The position numbers and the translations under genes were made by a program. Shown piece after piece: positions 15,709-26,575 of a stretch of DNA of 64,000 nucleotides (position 1 is its first letter; each line of letters opens with the position of its first letter). This stretch comes from Anthoceros angustus (lineage: Eukaryota > Streptophyta > Anthocerotopsida > Anthocerotales > Anthocerotaceae). The DNA lies in the NCBI GenBank assembly GCA_010909165.1, contig MU008169.1, positions 1,860,001 to 1,924,000 on the forward strand, written 5' to 3'. The notes below the pieces were generated by a model. The model was not told the origin of the DNA and made no database searches. It saw nothing but the letters and a program-made list of their open reading frames with translations.

Positions 15709-17126
15709 GCACCTAGTGGTTGTAAGCGGATATGAAACAACTATCCGATGTTAAATATTTCTCAGATACGTGTAGAAGAAGAATTTTATTGAAGTCCACT
15801 AAGGACGGATTTCCGTCATGGGACTTGGTACTTAACAACTTGTACCATGGTGTGCCTACATATGCTTAGTTTGAAATCTCCTAACAAAGTTAGGACACTA
15901 TGGACTCACAGCTAGTGAAATCAATTTCAATCTGTCCAAATACTCATCCACCTAGGCTCAACGAGCAATTTGCAATGAACATTCAATTTTTCTTGAACCG
16001 ATGAACCCCCCCCTCCCTCCTATCCCAAACTAACAACCTACGGCCTGCTGTAGGAAACTGAACCACATACTTTTTATCTCTAATCACTTGTCCCTTAAAG
16101 GACTATGGAAATGGAGACTTCATAAATTTGCATAGATGGAAGGTCGCATCTGTATCAAGGCGATGAAGAACAATCCTCTAGAGGGTCCAAGAACATGTTG
16201 AACTAGCCCCCGCAATCGTCTACCCCTAAAGCTACCTACTGCTCCCAAGTTGTCATAGTCCGGAATACGGAAGGGCCTACTTTCCACTGGGGCTGAAGAT
16301 GATGCGTCCCTCGCGTTCAATGCCGTCTTGAATATTCTGTTGGCCAACGGCCTATGCAAGGCGATGGATACTCGTTACCAGAAAAATGCAACCACACAGG
16401 ATAGAGGGAGACCTAACTAGTTCGCGGGGATGTGGTATGCTTTAGCACATTGTCAAGCCTTGATAAACTTTGAGATGTCCTTGTCCATGGCCCCATGAGT
16501 CTCGGTAGCATTTTGAATGAAAACATGCCCTTCCTGCATGGGGGTGTACTTGAGAACCTTGGCAATTGCGCCTCCTTCCGCCGCCCATCCCAAAGGGTTG
16601 ATGATGATATGCTCAGAGATGGTGTTTTGAGAGACCATATTTGCAACAAAGACCTAGTCCCCCCGGGTGAGGAAAAGGTTAGCCATCGAGGAGCATCGTT
16701 AGGCAAAGAATATGAGCATGCAACACGATAATATTTGAAGCGGCTGAATATACGAACCCGCTTCCGGAAATCAAAAACCCTCTTGCGCAAATCTTGACGT
16801 TAACTATATTGCATATTTAAGCATGTTTTGATTATTTGGGGTAGGTGGTATTCCTTCCGATTGTAATTTCAATCCATTTGTAAGAGCAATACCTGTCTAG
16901 GTACGGTGGTTGGCGCCGGCTTACCAGTGCCCATACCGAACCCCTCCGACATGTTTACAATAGGATGTCATGGATGGATCAAAAATCGGCCCTGAAGGCA
17001 TTACTCGTGAAAGGATTGATCGGTCGCGGCATCTTGCTACCTAACACAAAGTTCAACATAACGGTATGCAACCCTCGACCCACAGAAGTGCGCCCTAACC
17101 CGCACGCTCGTCAAAACAAGGCTGAG
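15709..17126. other. Intergenic; carries one copy of a 28-bp motif shared with 37.6 kb
   Basis: No gene is recognised. Positions 15797-15824 (starting CACTAAGGACGGATTTCCGT) match 37584-37611 at 26 of 28 bases and contain a small GGACGGAT/TCCGTC hairpin. In reverse orientation the flank reads AATAAAATTC, suggesting a retroposon 3' end. Confidence 0.45.
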
Positions 17127-17159
17127 ACCCTAAACCCTAACCCTAGGGTTAGGGTTATA
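17127..17159. repeat. Head-to-head telomere-type repeats
   Basis: CCCTAAACCCTAACCCTA is followed directly by GGGTTAGGGTTA, so C-strand and G-strand telomeric units meet tail to tail in about 32 bp. This is too short to be a functional telomere. It is an interstitial telomere-like palindrome. Confidence 0.8.
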
Positions 17160-17214
17160 CTAATGAAGGCGCCAATATGCTAGCACCCTATGCTCTTATG
17201 CTCCCTCCATAGGG

Positions 17215-18026
17215 CGCCGGCATGCCGGCGTCCTTAGATAAGTTTTCTGTGAGCGCCAGTGTGCATGCGTCCGCATTAACACTAGGGCTTACAACCACTT
17301 GTCATGCACCCATGCACATTATGACTTACAAGAGGCCATGTGTCGTTTGCTCGTGCAAGAGAATGAGAAAGAACACACCACCTTTGACACTTCTGATGAC
17401 GACGCAGCCTTGGTCGCTCACAAAGATGGTGTCCAACACACAAAATACGTGTTCAATTGCTATGACCTCCGTAGAAAGATAGTCACGGCCTGCAGTGAGT
17501 TCGAGAATAGGGAAGGAACTTGGCCGTGTCATATCTCTCTTCATCGTTCGGATTCCAGTACAGTTTGCGATCATGAATATTAGGGCATGGGTAATTTCAA
17601 ACAGCGTGCTTAGAAAACCGTTGAAATTTGAAAATAGTTTCCATGATTTTGAGTCCAAGATTACGAATTATTAGAATAAGGGGATTTGAAACCGAACCAA
17701 TTATCTATCACTTTTACAACACAAACTATGCTGGCCAAAATATACAACACAAACTATGTTGGCCAAAATATACAACACAAACTATGCTGGCCAAAATAAA
17801 GAAGCATGACTCGAACTAGTAACCTCGGATTTTTATCTCTCTCATTTCAATCCATATTATCTATTCCCCAAACACTAAGAAAAATTTACCTTCAAAGGGC
17901 GCAGGCATGTCGGCGCCTCAAAAGGGACCTTGAACCCAAGTCCTCTTACTGCTTCATTAACTTTCCCATATTAAAATGTAAAGCAACACAAAGTATATGT
18001 TGAATGAGGACGCCGGCATGCCAGCG
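17215..18026. repeat. Dispersed copies of a 16-bp GC palindrome
   Basis: CGCCGGCATGCCGGCG at 17215-17230 is a perfect palindrome. Near-copies lie at about 17899-17917 (GCGCAGGCATGTCGGCGCC) and 18011-18026 (CGCCGGCATGCCAGCG). Function is unknown. Confidence 0.6.
17711..17799. repeat. 28-bp minisatellite, ~3 copies
   Basis: The unit ACAACACAAACTATGCTGGC plus CAAAATAT is repeated three times with one C/T difference. It lies in gene-poor sequence. Confidence 0.85.
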
Positions 18027-18101
18027 CCCTCATGCCCTCATCCTTCTTCTTCTTCTTCTTCATGGCCTTATGCTTCTCCATGCTCCTTGTTTTTTATAGC
18101 C

Positions 18102-18241
18102 AGTCCGGAGAAGCCATGACGGTTCAGGTGGGTTCTTAGCCACTAGCTTAGGTGTCTATCCGACGTTGAGCAGTCTGGAGAAGCCATTACGGTTCATGTA
18201 GTTTCTTAGCAGAAGGAGGGTGTCTGTCCGACGTCCAGCAG
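18102..18241. repeat. ~70-bp tandem duplication
   Basis: Copies 18102-18171 and 18172-18241 share GGAGAAGCCAT, ACGGTTCA, TTCTTAGC, GTGTCT and TCCGACGT in order. A short CTT microsatellite lies just upstream (about 18043-18060). Confidence 0.75.
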
Positions 18242-18300
18242 TCATTGCCAAAGACCATGAATCTTGGGCACCGGCAGTGTGTCGGCCAACAGCAAATATT

Positions 18301-19110
18301 AATCAAATCGCAGTGGTGAAGTGGTTGGTGCGATGACAAAACCCCGTATACATGGACGAGCCAGAAGCCAAGCGCCTGCGTCCTTACCGGAACAAGACCG
18401 AAGCCGAGCTCTCGTGGACCTAGGGATAGAGGAGTCCAAGAGGACGGACTGGAAAGCCTGGCCGAGCGGCTTCTCAAGCAACAACGTCTGCAACCCCCTA
18501 AAACCATCGGAAATGAACATCGAGAAAGAAGGAAAATCCCGCATTTCTTTGGCCTGCCTCAAGGAAATTTGGAGAGGGAAGGTTCCCTTCTCCACTATAG
18601 ACACAAGATCCTCCAGAAAGGGCTTGTCTTAGAGGATGAAGTGAGAGGCCAAAGCAGGAGCTGATAGGGCCCAGCTGTCTACAAAAGCCGTCGGGGGATG
18701 CAAGCAGGCCACTTCTTTATCCCGCTCGCAGTCGAAACGTAAGGGGCAATGGCTATGGACTTCAATCAATTTCTCAAGTACTGTGCCAAATCCTACCATG
18801 CGGGCAAGCATGGTGCGGGGTTGTCCCTTTCTTCTTTCACAGTTTACTTCAAACAACGAGTTTCCATTGCCCTTCAAAGGGCCCTTTTGACGGCAATCCT
18901 TCATAAGGCGGCGACGGCAAGTGACGCATCTTCCTCTTCCTCCGTCATTTACATGCTATTTGTTCTTCTTGCATATGATGTTCTAGGAGCATTAGGTAAC
19001 TTTGGGTAAGGAGCTTAGTCGCTCTTTTTCACCTTGAGCCCCGAGGTCCATCTTCATTGTCTCGTGCTGAATGGGTTTTTCTCCATCGTTTTTTCCCTCA
19101 ATAAAACATC
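18301..19110 (+). mobile_element. LINE 3' end with 5' inversion (twin-primed copy)
   Basis: The right part (about 18706-19110, plus strand) encodes the C-terminal tail of a LINE reverse-transcriptase ORF (MAMDFNQFLKYCAKSYHAGK...), then a 3' UTR ending in CCCTCAATAAAACATC. The left part (about 18301-18705) is an upstream piece of the same ORF in reverse orientation (minus-strand FVDSWALSAPALASHFIL and FPLQISLRQAKEM...FSMFISDGFRG). The matching regions in the copy at 54.2-55.4 kb are collinear and unrearranged. The order [inverted 5' part][sense 3' part] with the segment between them missing is the classic product of twin priming. No target-site duplication is obvious. Confidence 0.75.
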
Positions 19111-19604
19111 ATAAGGCTAAAGGTAGAAACTCTTAAGTTTTAGGTTGTCCTTCATTTTTACTCTTAAGTTTTAGGTTGTTTTTCAGAAGTTTATGATGAT
19201 AATTGGTCAAGTTTCCAATGGCAATTTTCAACCCAAGGACACTACTAGGTTGGGGGTTCGGACATAGTTAACTTGTAGTTGGACATATTGCAAACCAAAA
19301 TTCTGAATGAACCATGACACAAACACAATCGATATGTTGCATGTAGTTAACCGAGGTGGCATGCATAATTCAATTCAAAGTTGAACTGCGATGCCAGTTG
19401 AATCAAACATATATCTTTCCGAAGAGTTGAGAATGAACTGAGTAAATCTGGTAATCTATGGGTCACTTTTAGTAAATAACTAGGCCCTTATGTTTAGAAG
19501 TACAATGTCTTGCAAAAACCTCAAACTTTCTCAGCAAACCCATCCGTTAGCATAAGCTTTATAATGGAGAATGCATGTACATATATTGGTTTTGTATAAT
19601 AGTA

Positions 19605-20640
19605 TTAGAAAAATTGATCATCCCAGATGAGCACCACTGCAATAAGAGCAGCACCAAATGTGATTGCCATGAATTTGAAAAATGGTGTATATGTTAAGCC
19701 AGCTCCTCCCTTGGGATGTAACCCTTAGTAAGAAGGTGGTTGATGGCGACATAAATAAAGACACCACATGCCAAACTCATAGAGCTAGCGTAAATCCAAT
19801 CTATTGTAGCTCCCCAGTTAGTGGAGTCGATGATAGTCCCAATTGGTACACTAATTGGTGTGAAGATAGTGAATGAAAAGGAGTAGAGTGCAGAGGACAA
19901 CAAAAGCCAGTTAGGCAATATTTGTAGACGAGCCGTGCCCATGGCCATTGCGGCAAATATTTTGTGCAGACTAACAGTCCTAAACGTTTTCCAAGCATAT
20001 GCCTTTGAGCCTGCAAGTCAAAGAGACCGTTAATGTAGCAGTACAGTCTAAAACTTACTTAACAGATATCGTCATCCACTTGATTATGTGTTTTCTTACC
20101 TGCAACTCTGATGGCAATGCCTTCAAAGATTGAATGAAAACCTAGAGCCAAAATTAATAGCAATGTATCCTCAAAAGATATTTTCTTCAGGTTTTCTTCA
20201 CCTACTTTACATGCACCAATGATATCTTTCAGCTCCCCGATTTAGGCTTGCTAGCATAACAAACAGTCAATCGCTGATATCATGTCGTCAAGTGCTTATA
20301 AAACTTGAATGTTGTCTTCAAGCTAGATCCAGCCGAACTCCGTTTTGCTCTGTGATATTATGCGACATACCATGCACCCCTTGAATTACCACGTCTCCTA
20401 GCATGGTGAGCAAATATCCCACAGTTGCCAACATGAAGGCAACAAATATGTCTTTGTGGTACGATCCTCAAATGTGGAATTCGCATCTTCCAGGAAATGG
20501 ATTAATGTCCCCTTATAAATTGCATTCCAAGGAGCAAGAACATCTCGTCCAAGTGCAAGAAATAAGGAGAAACTCATCTAAAGAAGGTCTTGAAGAAGAC
20601 AATAATCACGAGTAGGAAAGCAAGAATTAGTGGCAAATAC
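19605..20640 (-). pseudogene. ZIP-family metal transporter remnant
   Basis: Minus-strand sequence with several ZIP (zinc/iron transporter) blocks in order: TLIHFLEDANSTFED and, one frame over, AFMLATVGYLLTMLGDVVIQ (about 20370-20490); ILALGFHSIFEGIAI (about 20100-20200, ending at a GT donor); then after an AG acceptor WKTFRTVSLHKIFAAMAMG and ADWIYAxSMSLACGVFIYVA-like sequence (here TIDWIYASSMSLACGVFIYV), and a final FKFMAITFGAALIAVVLIW ending at 19605. The HS.FEG and HKIFAA histidine motifs of transmembrane helices IV and V are kept. There are frameshifts near 20440 and 19720 and no convincing N-terminus, so this is a decayed, intron-bearing gene copy. Introns show that it is not a processed copy. 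Confidence 0.8.
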
Positions 20641-21279
20641 TGCCTGCCTTTTTTCTCCTTCACAGTAGAGGGATTCCATGGGCTTCAAGCATCTCTCTAG
20701 AGGAAGTAGTGTAGATACAACAGACCCTACTTCTAGATACCTCCATTTCTCCGCATCTAGACCTCGCCTCTGCTCCTGCCTCTGCGGGGGAGGGAGCAGT
20801 TTCTTGGCTTCTCACCCCACCTTGCATCCAAGCCTTCTGATTCGCATCGGCTTCGTTCTCTATAGCGATCAAGTTCCCCTTGGGCTAGGTTCAACCAGTG
20901 GCCTGTTCGCTCCTGACTTGCAGCTGAGGGGCTCCCCTGAACGACTTCGAGATCCTCCTAGCTCACAATCCAATTGGTTGGTAGCGCAATGCTATACATG
21001 GCGCCATCCAAGACATCATATACTTGGTGACCAAGAAGAGTGGGTTTTTTTCCCTTCAGGGCATAACACGATAATATTTGAAGCGGTTGAATATACATCA
21101 AGCAGCTTTTGACGTGAATATACGCGGAACGGGGTTTTTGATGGGCATTAAAATGCCATATTTGAGCATACCCTGCAGAAGAAGGCACACAATTAGGGTG
21201 TCGTAGAGAAGTTTATATCTTTTAGCGGCCCATAATGGTAGACGAAGGGTTCGTCCTATAGGACGACCATTGTTTTTCG
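20641..21279. other. Unassigned repeat-rich intergenic sequence
   Basis: Between the ZIP remnant and the LINE cluster. A block near 21065-21100 (GCATAACACGATAATATTTGAAGCGG) resembles 16718-16745 (GCAACACGATAATATTTGAAGCGG), so a dispersed repeat is present. No gene is recognised. Confidence 0.4.
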
Positions 21280-24060
21280 ATGGAAATGATGCCCATGTTG
21301 TTAGTCCATGCGATTCATCAAACAACTGTAAATGAACATGGACAAGCATCTCTGCAGCAGCATCGAAGGGAATGCATATGGCTATTGCTATATTCGTGCT
21401 ATACATCCAATCCGGATACGGTCGACGTCATTGTGCACAACAGCCGAGATATGAAGACCCTAAATACTTCAGCCTGTGGCGTCTTCCCTTCTTACCTGCA
21501 AGTGCGGCTCCACCCTCGATGACTCTGGGGTGCACATCGGTCGTTGTCCGCATGAGGGTTATCACACCGTCAACCACGACGCTATCCGCGATGTCACGTT
21601 TGCCATAGCTCGCAAAAGCGGCTACATGGCCTGGAGGGAGCGGGGGTATCTTCTTCGAACAAATCGCTCAATCAGGGCTGACTTGTACTTTGTCCACTGT
21701 GACTAGGTCTCGGTGGTGGACGTGGTGGTTACTGACCCTGCTCGAGACACCATCTCCATTCTGGTTATCACTAACCGTCCTGGTTGGGTTGCCGCCGGTG
21801 CTGCGGCTCTCAAAACCTCTAGTGAGAGAAGACTAGCGCCCCCAAATTGCACTGGCATGGATGCTTGCCAGCGGGCCAAATCGCCCGCAGGGCACTCGAA
21901 AGCCCTTGAGCTCATGATGTCACCAAGAGTATCTATCTTCCTGTCAAACCCCTGAAGTCGAGACATGAGGACTGGAGATGGGGGGAGCGTGCAGATGAGG
22001 TAACCAGGGCGCCTAGCAAAGCAGGAGGAAAAAATTCCAAAAGCCACCTGAGCATCCCCCAACAGGGGGAGATTCTCGACATGGGACAGGTCCTCCGCGA
22101 GAGCCTAGTCCATGAAGTTCCCAATGAAGCCAGGAAAGCCAAAGGGGACCCCAAAATCCGTAGACCCAAGGCCGGAGCAATCTCCCTAGCAGGGAACTGC
22201 AAAGTGGGGAGGATACCTGATGCGGACCAGATGTGCCATTTAGAGAGCTTGACTTTTAATCTGACCAAAGAAAGCTCATGGGAGAAGAGTTGGAAGGCCT
22301 CCTTAACCTTGTCCCCATGCCCAAGGATATGAGAGTCATTTGCCAGCGATGGGAAGACATAGTCTCCCGAAGAGGAAACATCCTTGAAAAGAGCCCTATA
22401 GTGGGCTATGACAAAGAGGGCACCACCCAGAGGGTCGCCTTACCTGGTACCTATGGCTTATTCCAAGACAGAAATAGCAAATCTTGAAGAGATGTTCCTG
22501 TGATGATAGTAGAGATTGAAAGACGTCTCAAAATACTATCATAATATGTGAAATTATATATGTAATAAAAATATTATAATATTATAATATGTAAAATCAT
22601 AGGTCTTAAAAATAAACTTCTTAGAGAAAAGGTAATCCCCTAGAAAATCGCTTGAACAATCTCAATTTCACTTTTTTAGAGCTAAATCCTTGAAGTCTAT
22701 GATGGCTGTCAAGGCATAAAGTGGATAAATGCATCGATCCGCAATTGGACGTCAAGGCATATAGTATTTGGGATAAGCAGAGGCGGGGGATGCAATGAGA
22801 GCCACGCAAACTCGGAATAGTTTGGAGCATGAGTTTGAAGTCCTAAGCCAAAGCCTATCATGCTCGAGTGCAGGCGGGCTGTCGATATATTACTTCACGG
22901 CATTCTTGAGGGCTGTGTTTCCATTGCCCTTCAACATGCACTCAATGGCAATCCTCCACAAATCGGCGACAACAAGTGATGCATCCCCCAGGGGAGATTC
23001 TCGACATGGGATGTGTCCTCCGAGCCTAGTCCATGAAGTTCCCAATGAAGCCGGGAAAGCCAAAGGGACCCCAAAATCCGTAGACCCAAGGCCGGAGCAA
23101 TCTCCCTAGCAGGAGCGCAAAGTGGGAGGATACATGCGACCGGATGTGCCATTTAGAGAGCTTGACTTTTAATCGACCAAAGAAAGCTCATGGGAGAAGA
23201 GTTGGAAGGCCTCCTTAACCTTGTCCCCATGCCCAAGGATATGAGAGTCATTTGCAGTGATGGGAAGACATAGTCTAAGAGGAAACATCCTTGAAAAGAG
23301 CCCTATAGTGGGCTATGACAAAGAGGGCACCACCCAGAGGGTCGCCTTACCTGGTACCTATGGCTTATTCCAAGAAATAGCAAATCTTGAAGAGATGTTC
23401 TGTGATGATAGTAGAGATTGAAAAGACGTCTCAAAATACTATCATAATATGAAATTATATATGTAATAAAAATATTATAATATTATAATATGTAAAATCA
23501 TAGGTCTTAAAAATAAACTTCTTAGAGAAAAGGTAATCCCCTAGAAAATCGCTTGAACAATCTCAATTTCACTTTTTTAGAGCTAAATCCTTGAAGTCTA
23601 TGATGGCTGTCAAGGGCATAAAGTGGATAAATGCATCGATCCGCAATTGGACGTCAAGGCATATAGCTGTATTTGGGATAAACAGTAGAGCGGGGGATGC
23701 AATGAGAGCCACGCAAACTCGGAATAGTTTGGAGCATGAGTTTGAAGTCCTAAGCCAAAGCCTATCATGCTCGCGGGTACGGGGCGGAGCTGTCGATATA
23801 TTACTTCACGGCATTCTTCAGACAGCGTGTTTCCATTGCCCTTCAACATGCACTCGCAATGGCAATCCTCCACAAATCGGCGACAACAAGTGATGCATCC
23901 CCCTTTTCCTCCATGGTGTATCGGCCATTTTCTTTTCCTGCATATTATATTGCTGACATATCAGGTGACTTTAGGTAGGGAACTTAGTTGCTCCTTTTCA
24001 CCACGAGCTGCGAGGTTTCTCTTTCTTGTCCTCTACTGAACGGGCTATGTGGCCCTAGAT
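21280..24060. mobile_element. Rearranged LINE remnants, mixed orientation, with tandem duplication
   Basis: Plus strand 21470-21830 encodes the LINE C-terminal zinc-knuckle-like domain (CKCGSTLDDSGVHIGRCPHE, then ADLYFVH and VVDVVVTDPA). It abuts minus-strand reverse-transcriptase sequence (about 21830-22460) with a degenerate palm motif SLANDSHILG, then LRILGSP, GDAQVAFGIFSSCFARRPGY and MPVQFGGASL. Plus-strand C-terminal tail pieces follow at 22790-22980 and 23690-24060, the second with the 3' UTR. Stops and frameshifts are throughout, so the element is dead. It is the same family as the copies at 18.3-19.1 and 54.2-55.4 kb. Confidence 0.8.
22052..23894. repeat. Tandem duplication of a ~0.92-kb block inside the LINE remnants
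   Basis: Copy 1 is 22052-22980 (929 bp) and copy 2 is 22981-23894 (914 bp). Both start at, and the second is followed by, the 9-mer GCATCCCCC (22052, 22981, 23895), which suggests unequal exchange or slippage at microhomology. The copies are nearly identical except for many 1-5 nt deletions private to one or the other. Confidence 0.9.
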
Positions 24061-24181
24061 ACACTTTTTCTTTGTTTGGAGCATATTGGATATTCTACAA
24101 CATTACGTATGAGTATAGAAATATTTTTTTAATATATTTCTTTAACCTTTGAATGTTAAGTTTTGATAATGTAAGAACAAT

Positions 24182-24445
24182 TTCCTCATAAACTCTTGAA
24201 GGGTAATTTCCTTATAAACCCTTGAAGGGTAATCTCCTTATAAACCCTTGAAGAGTGATCTCCTCATAAACCCTTGAAGAGTAATCTCCTCATAAACCCT
24301 TGAAGCGTAATCTCCTCATAAACCCTTGAAGGGTAATTTCCTTATAAACCCTTAAAGGGTAATTTCCTTATAGGTTCATAAGGAAATTGTCCTTCAAGGG
24401 TTTATAAGGAAATTATTCTCCAAGGGTTTATAAGGAAATCACCCT
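24182..24445. repeat. 29-bp tandem repeat followed by inverted copies (fold-back)
   Basis: About seven direct copies of a unit like CCTTATAAACCCTTGAAGGG plus TAATTT (24182-24375) are followed by about three reverse-complement copies (24379-24445, CCTTCAAGGGTTTATAAGGA). Each unit is itself partly palindromic (CCCTTGAAGGG). The whole could fold into a long hairpin. Confidence 0.9.
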
Positions 24446-24489
24446 TTAAAAGACATTTCTATAAAGGTGATTTCCTAATCAACCTATTC

Positions 24490-24613
24490 GTGAACACCAT
24501 ATATACATCACATGGAGTAGCTCATGGCTAAGTACTCCATATGATGTGTATAAGGGATTCACGCATCAATGTCTTTACTCCCTTTTCTTGGGTAATATAT
24601 ATATGGTGTTCAC
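24490..24613. repeat. MITE-like hairpin with 16-bp terminal inverted repeats
   Basis: GTGAACACCATATATA (24490-24505) is the exact reverse complement of TATATATGGTGTTCAC (24598-24613). A second inner inverted repeat lies within (ACATCACATGGAGTA / TACTCCATATGATGTGT). The 124-bp size and the termini suit a MITE or fold-back element. No clear target-site duplication was found. Confidence 0.65.
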
Positions 24614-24785
24614 TCATCAATGTAATTATTCTCTTTTTTGTACACTTTGTATGCATACACATTATCGTCTTCATTTTTGTAAGGTTTTCATGCATATACT
24701 CAGGAGACCAACTCACTTGAGATGAAGTAGAATAATTTTATAAATGGAATAAAGGAATTTAGGTGTACCAAGGAGGAACTTAACA

Positions 24786-24895
24786 AGGCGTGAACCCTAG
24801 AGACTTTATTACGAAAAAGAGATTGGGAAAACCCATCTACCCCAAGAGAAAGGGGAACAACCCTTAGGAGGGCACTAGACCTTTGGCTTGCTCAT
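24786..24895 (-). mobile_element. Short retroposon tail (AATAAAGTCTC family), minus strand
   Basis: The reverse complement reads GGGGTAGATGGGTTTTCCCA then ATCTCTTTTTCGTAATAAAGTCTC. The same tail occurs at 30.9-31.0, 49.1 and 62.9 kb. No target-site duplication is recognised here. Confidence 0.65.
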
Positions 24896-25453
24896 CCCTA
24901 CTCATCCCTATGGATGACAAAAATATATATTTTGTGTACAATGAGTTGTGAAAGAAAAAAAGATACTATGGAAAACATATTTGAGCTTATATTTGGGAAT
25001 GATTTATAAGTTTGGTACTTTGCAAACCTCCTAACTTAGGATAAAAGATAGGTTCAAATTCTACCCGAGCTTCAGGTTAAACAGTCCTACCCATAGGTAA
25101 CCTGAACAAGGTATATATATATATATATATCGGATTCCAAAAATTCATAACTTGAACTTGAGCTAGGTAGCTTGAACAATTGTTCTATATATGCTCAATG
25201 CCCAAAAATTTTACCTAAGTGAGTTGACATGTGCTACACCAGTTTCGTGACGTATGTGGTCTAAGACCTGGTGCTATTGGCGTGACCTTCACACTGGCCT
25301 GTGGTCAACAAGACTTGGGGGAGGGCCCGGATGTTCTACTAATTTGTTGGTTTGGGTCAAGAAATTGCCAAAGAGCACATAAGGGACATTCACCACCTCC
25401 GTAGAAGTAGTCTAAACAAGAACAACATCTTGGTTCTTGACAAACACAACAAT
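24896..25453. other. AT-rich intergenic with (AT)n tract
   Basis: AT-rich spacer with an (AT)n run at about 25111-25130. No gene is recognised. Confidence 0.5.
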
Positions 25454-26575
25454 ATGTCTGAGTTACATACATCAACAATGGACTTGGTAAGTCTTTGCTT
25501 GATCATTAGAAGGTTATATACAAACATGATGTCTTGCATGTTGGGATAGTGAGTAATTTTTGGATTGTGAACGATTACGCGAATTTTTCATAAGCAGAAA
25601 CTCTACTATGAACGTTGAGAAGGTTATCAAGATATGGCGAGATTGTGAATGATTTTTACGAATGTGAATAACTTTCTAGTTGTGATTGACTTTTCATGTT
25701 TGTAAATGAATGATTTTTCACGTTTGTAAATAAATTTTTTTTTATTGTGAATGACTTTTCACGTTTCTGTCAAGCAGAAGATTTACAATGAATCCGGAGA
25801 AAATTTTGAAGATATTTACATATTAGGGACGAAAATTGGGACAGGATCCTTCGGCATTGTTTTCGAATGTATGAATCGGAGTACAAAACAGCTATGGGCC
25901 TGTAAATGCATCTCAAAATTAGAGAAGGAAATAGAATCCATTGAAAATATGAGACTTGAAGTACGTATTATGAAACATCTTCCAAACCATCCTTGTATCA
26001 TAGGATTCCAAGATTGTTTTGAGAACGATTATGAAATACGAATAGTTATGGAATTATGCAAAGGAGGCGATATGTTTGACTATATTACTACTAGAGGATA
26101 TTATCGAGAGCAAGATATAGTTAAATTATTTCGACAAGTAATTCAAGCTATCCAATTTTGCCATGACCATGGAATTATACATAGGGATTTGAAACCAGAA
26201 AATTTCCTTTTTGTTGATAGTGACAAGCAAGTTTTAAGACTCATTGATTTTGGATTGGCTGCCTTTCATACCAAAGATAAAAAGCATTCTACTATTGTGG
26301 GTAGTAACTCTTATATGGCTCCAGAGGTATTTCATCAAAGCTATGGGCTTGAAGCAGATATATATAGTGCAGGCATAATATTACATGCTTTATTGAGTGG
26401 ATATGTTCCTCCCTTTTGTGGAAATGGAGTTTACATGAAAGTAAACTTAAGGGAAAATTCTTGGAAAAACATTTCATTGAATGGGAAGGCTTTATTACAA
26501 CTTATGTTAAATCCTCATCCCTGGCTACGCCCAACCTTAGAACAGGTCCTTAATCATGCGTGGATGAAGGAATAG
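25454..26575 (+). CDS. CDPK/PPCK-like serine/threonine kinase without EF hands
   Basis: Two exons: 25454-25486 (MSELHTSTMDL) and 25778-26575, joined by a perfect G|GTAAGT donor and a TTCTGTCAAGCAG acceptor in phase 0; 276 residues. The kinase core is complete: GTGSFGIVFE loop, WACKCIS lysine, HRDLKPEN, DFGLA, SYMAPEV. The pattern APEVF.QSYGLEADIYSAGIIL is that of the calcium-dependent kinase group, with Y for the usual W in ADIWSAG. The protein stops at HAWMKE, right after the kinase domain, with no autoinhibitory junction and no EF hands, as in PEP-carboxylase kinases. Base composition is AT-rich, unlike the GC-rich genes nearby. The substrate is unknown. The first exon rests on splice signals only. 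Confidence 0.75.

Noticed and set aside
22278-22487. Plus-strand 69-residue open frame MGEELEGLLNLVPMPKDMRV...
   Set aside because: Antisense to LINE reverse-transcriptase sequence, which carries the recognisable palm motif on the minus strand.
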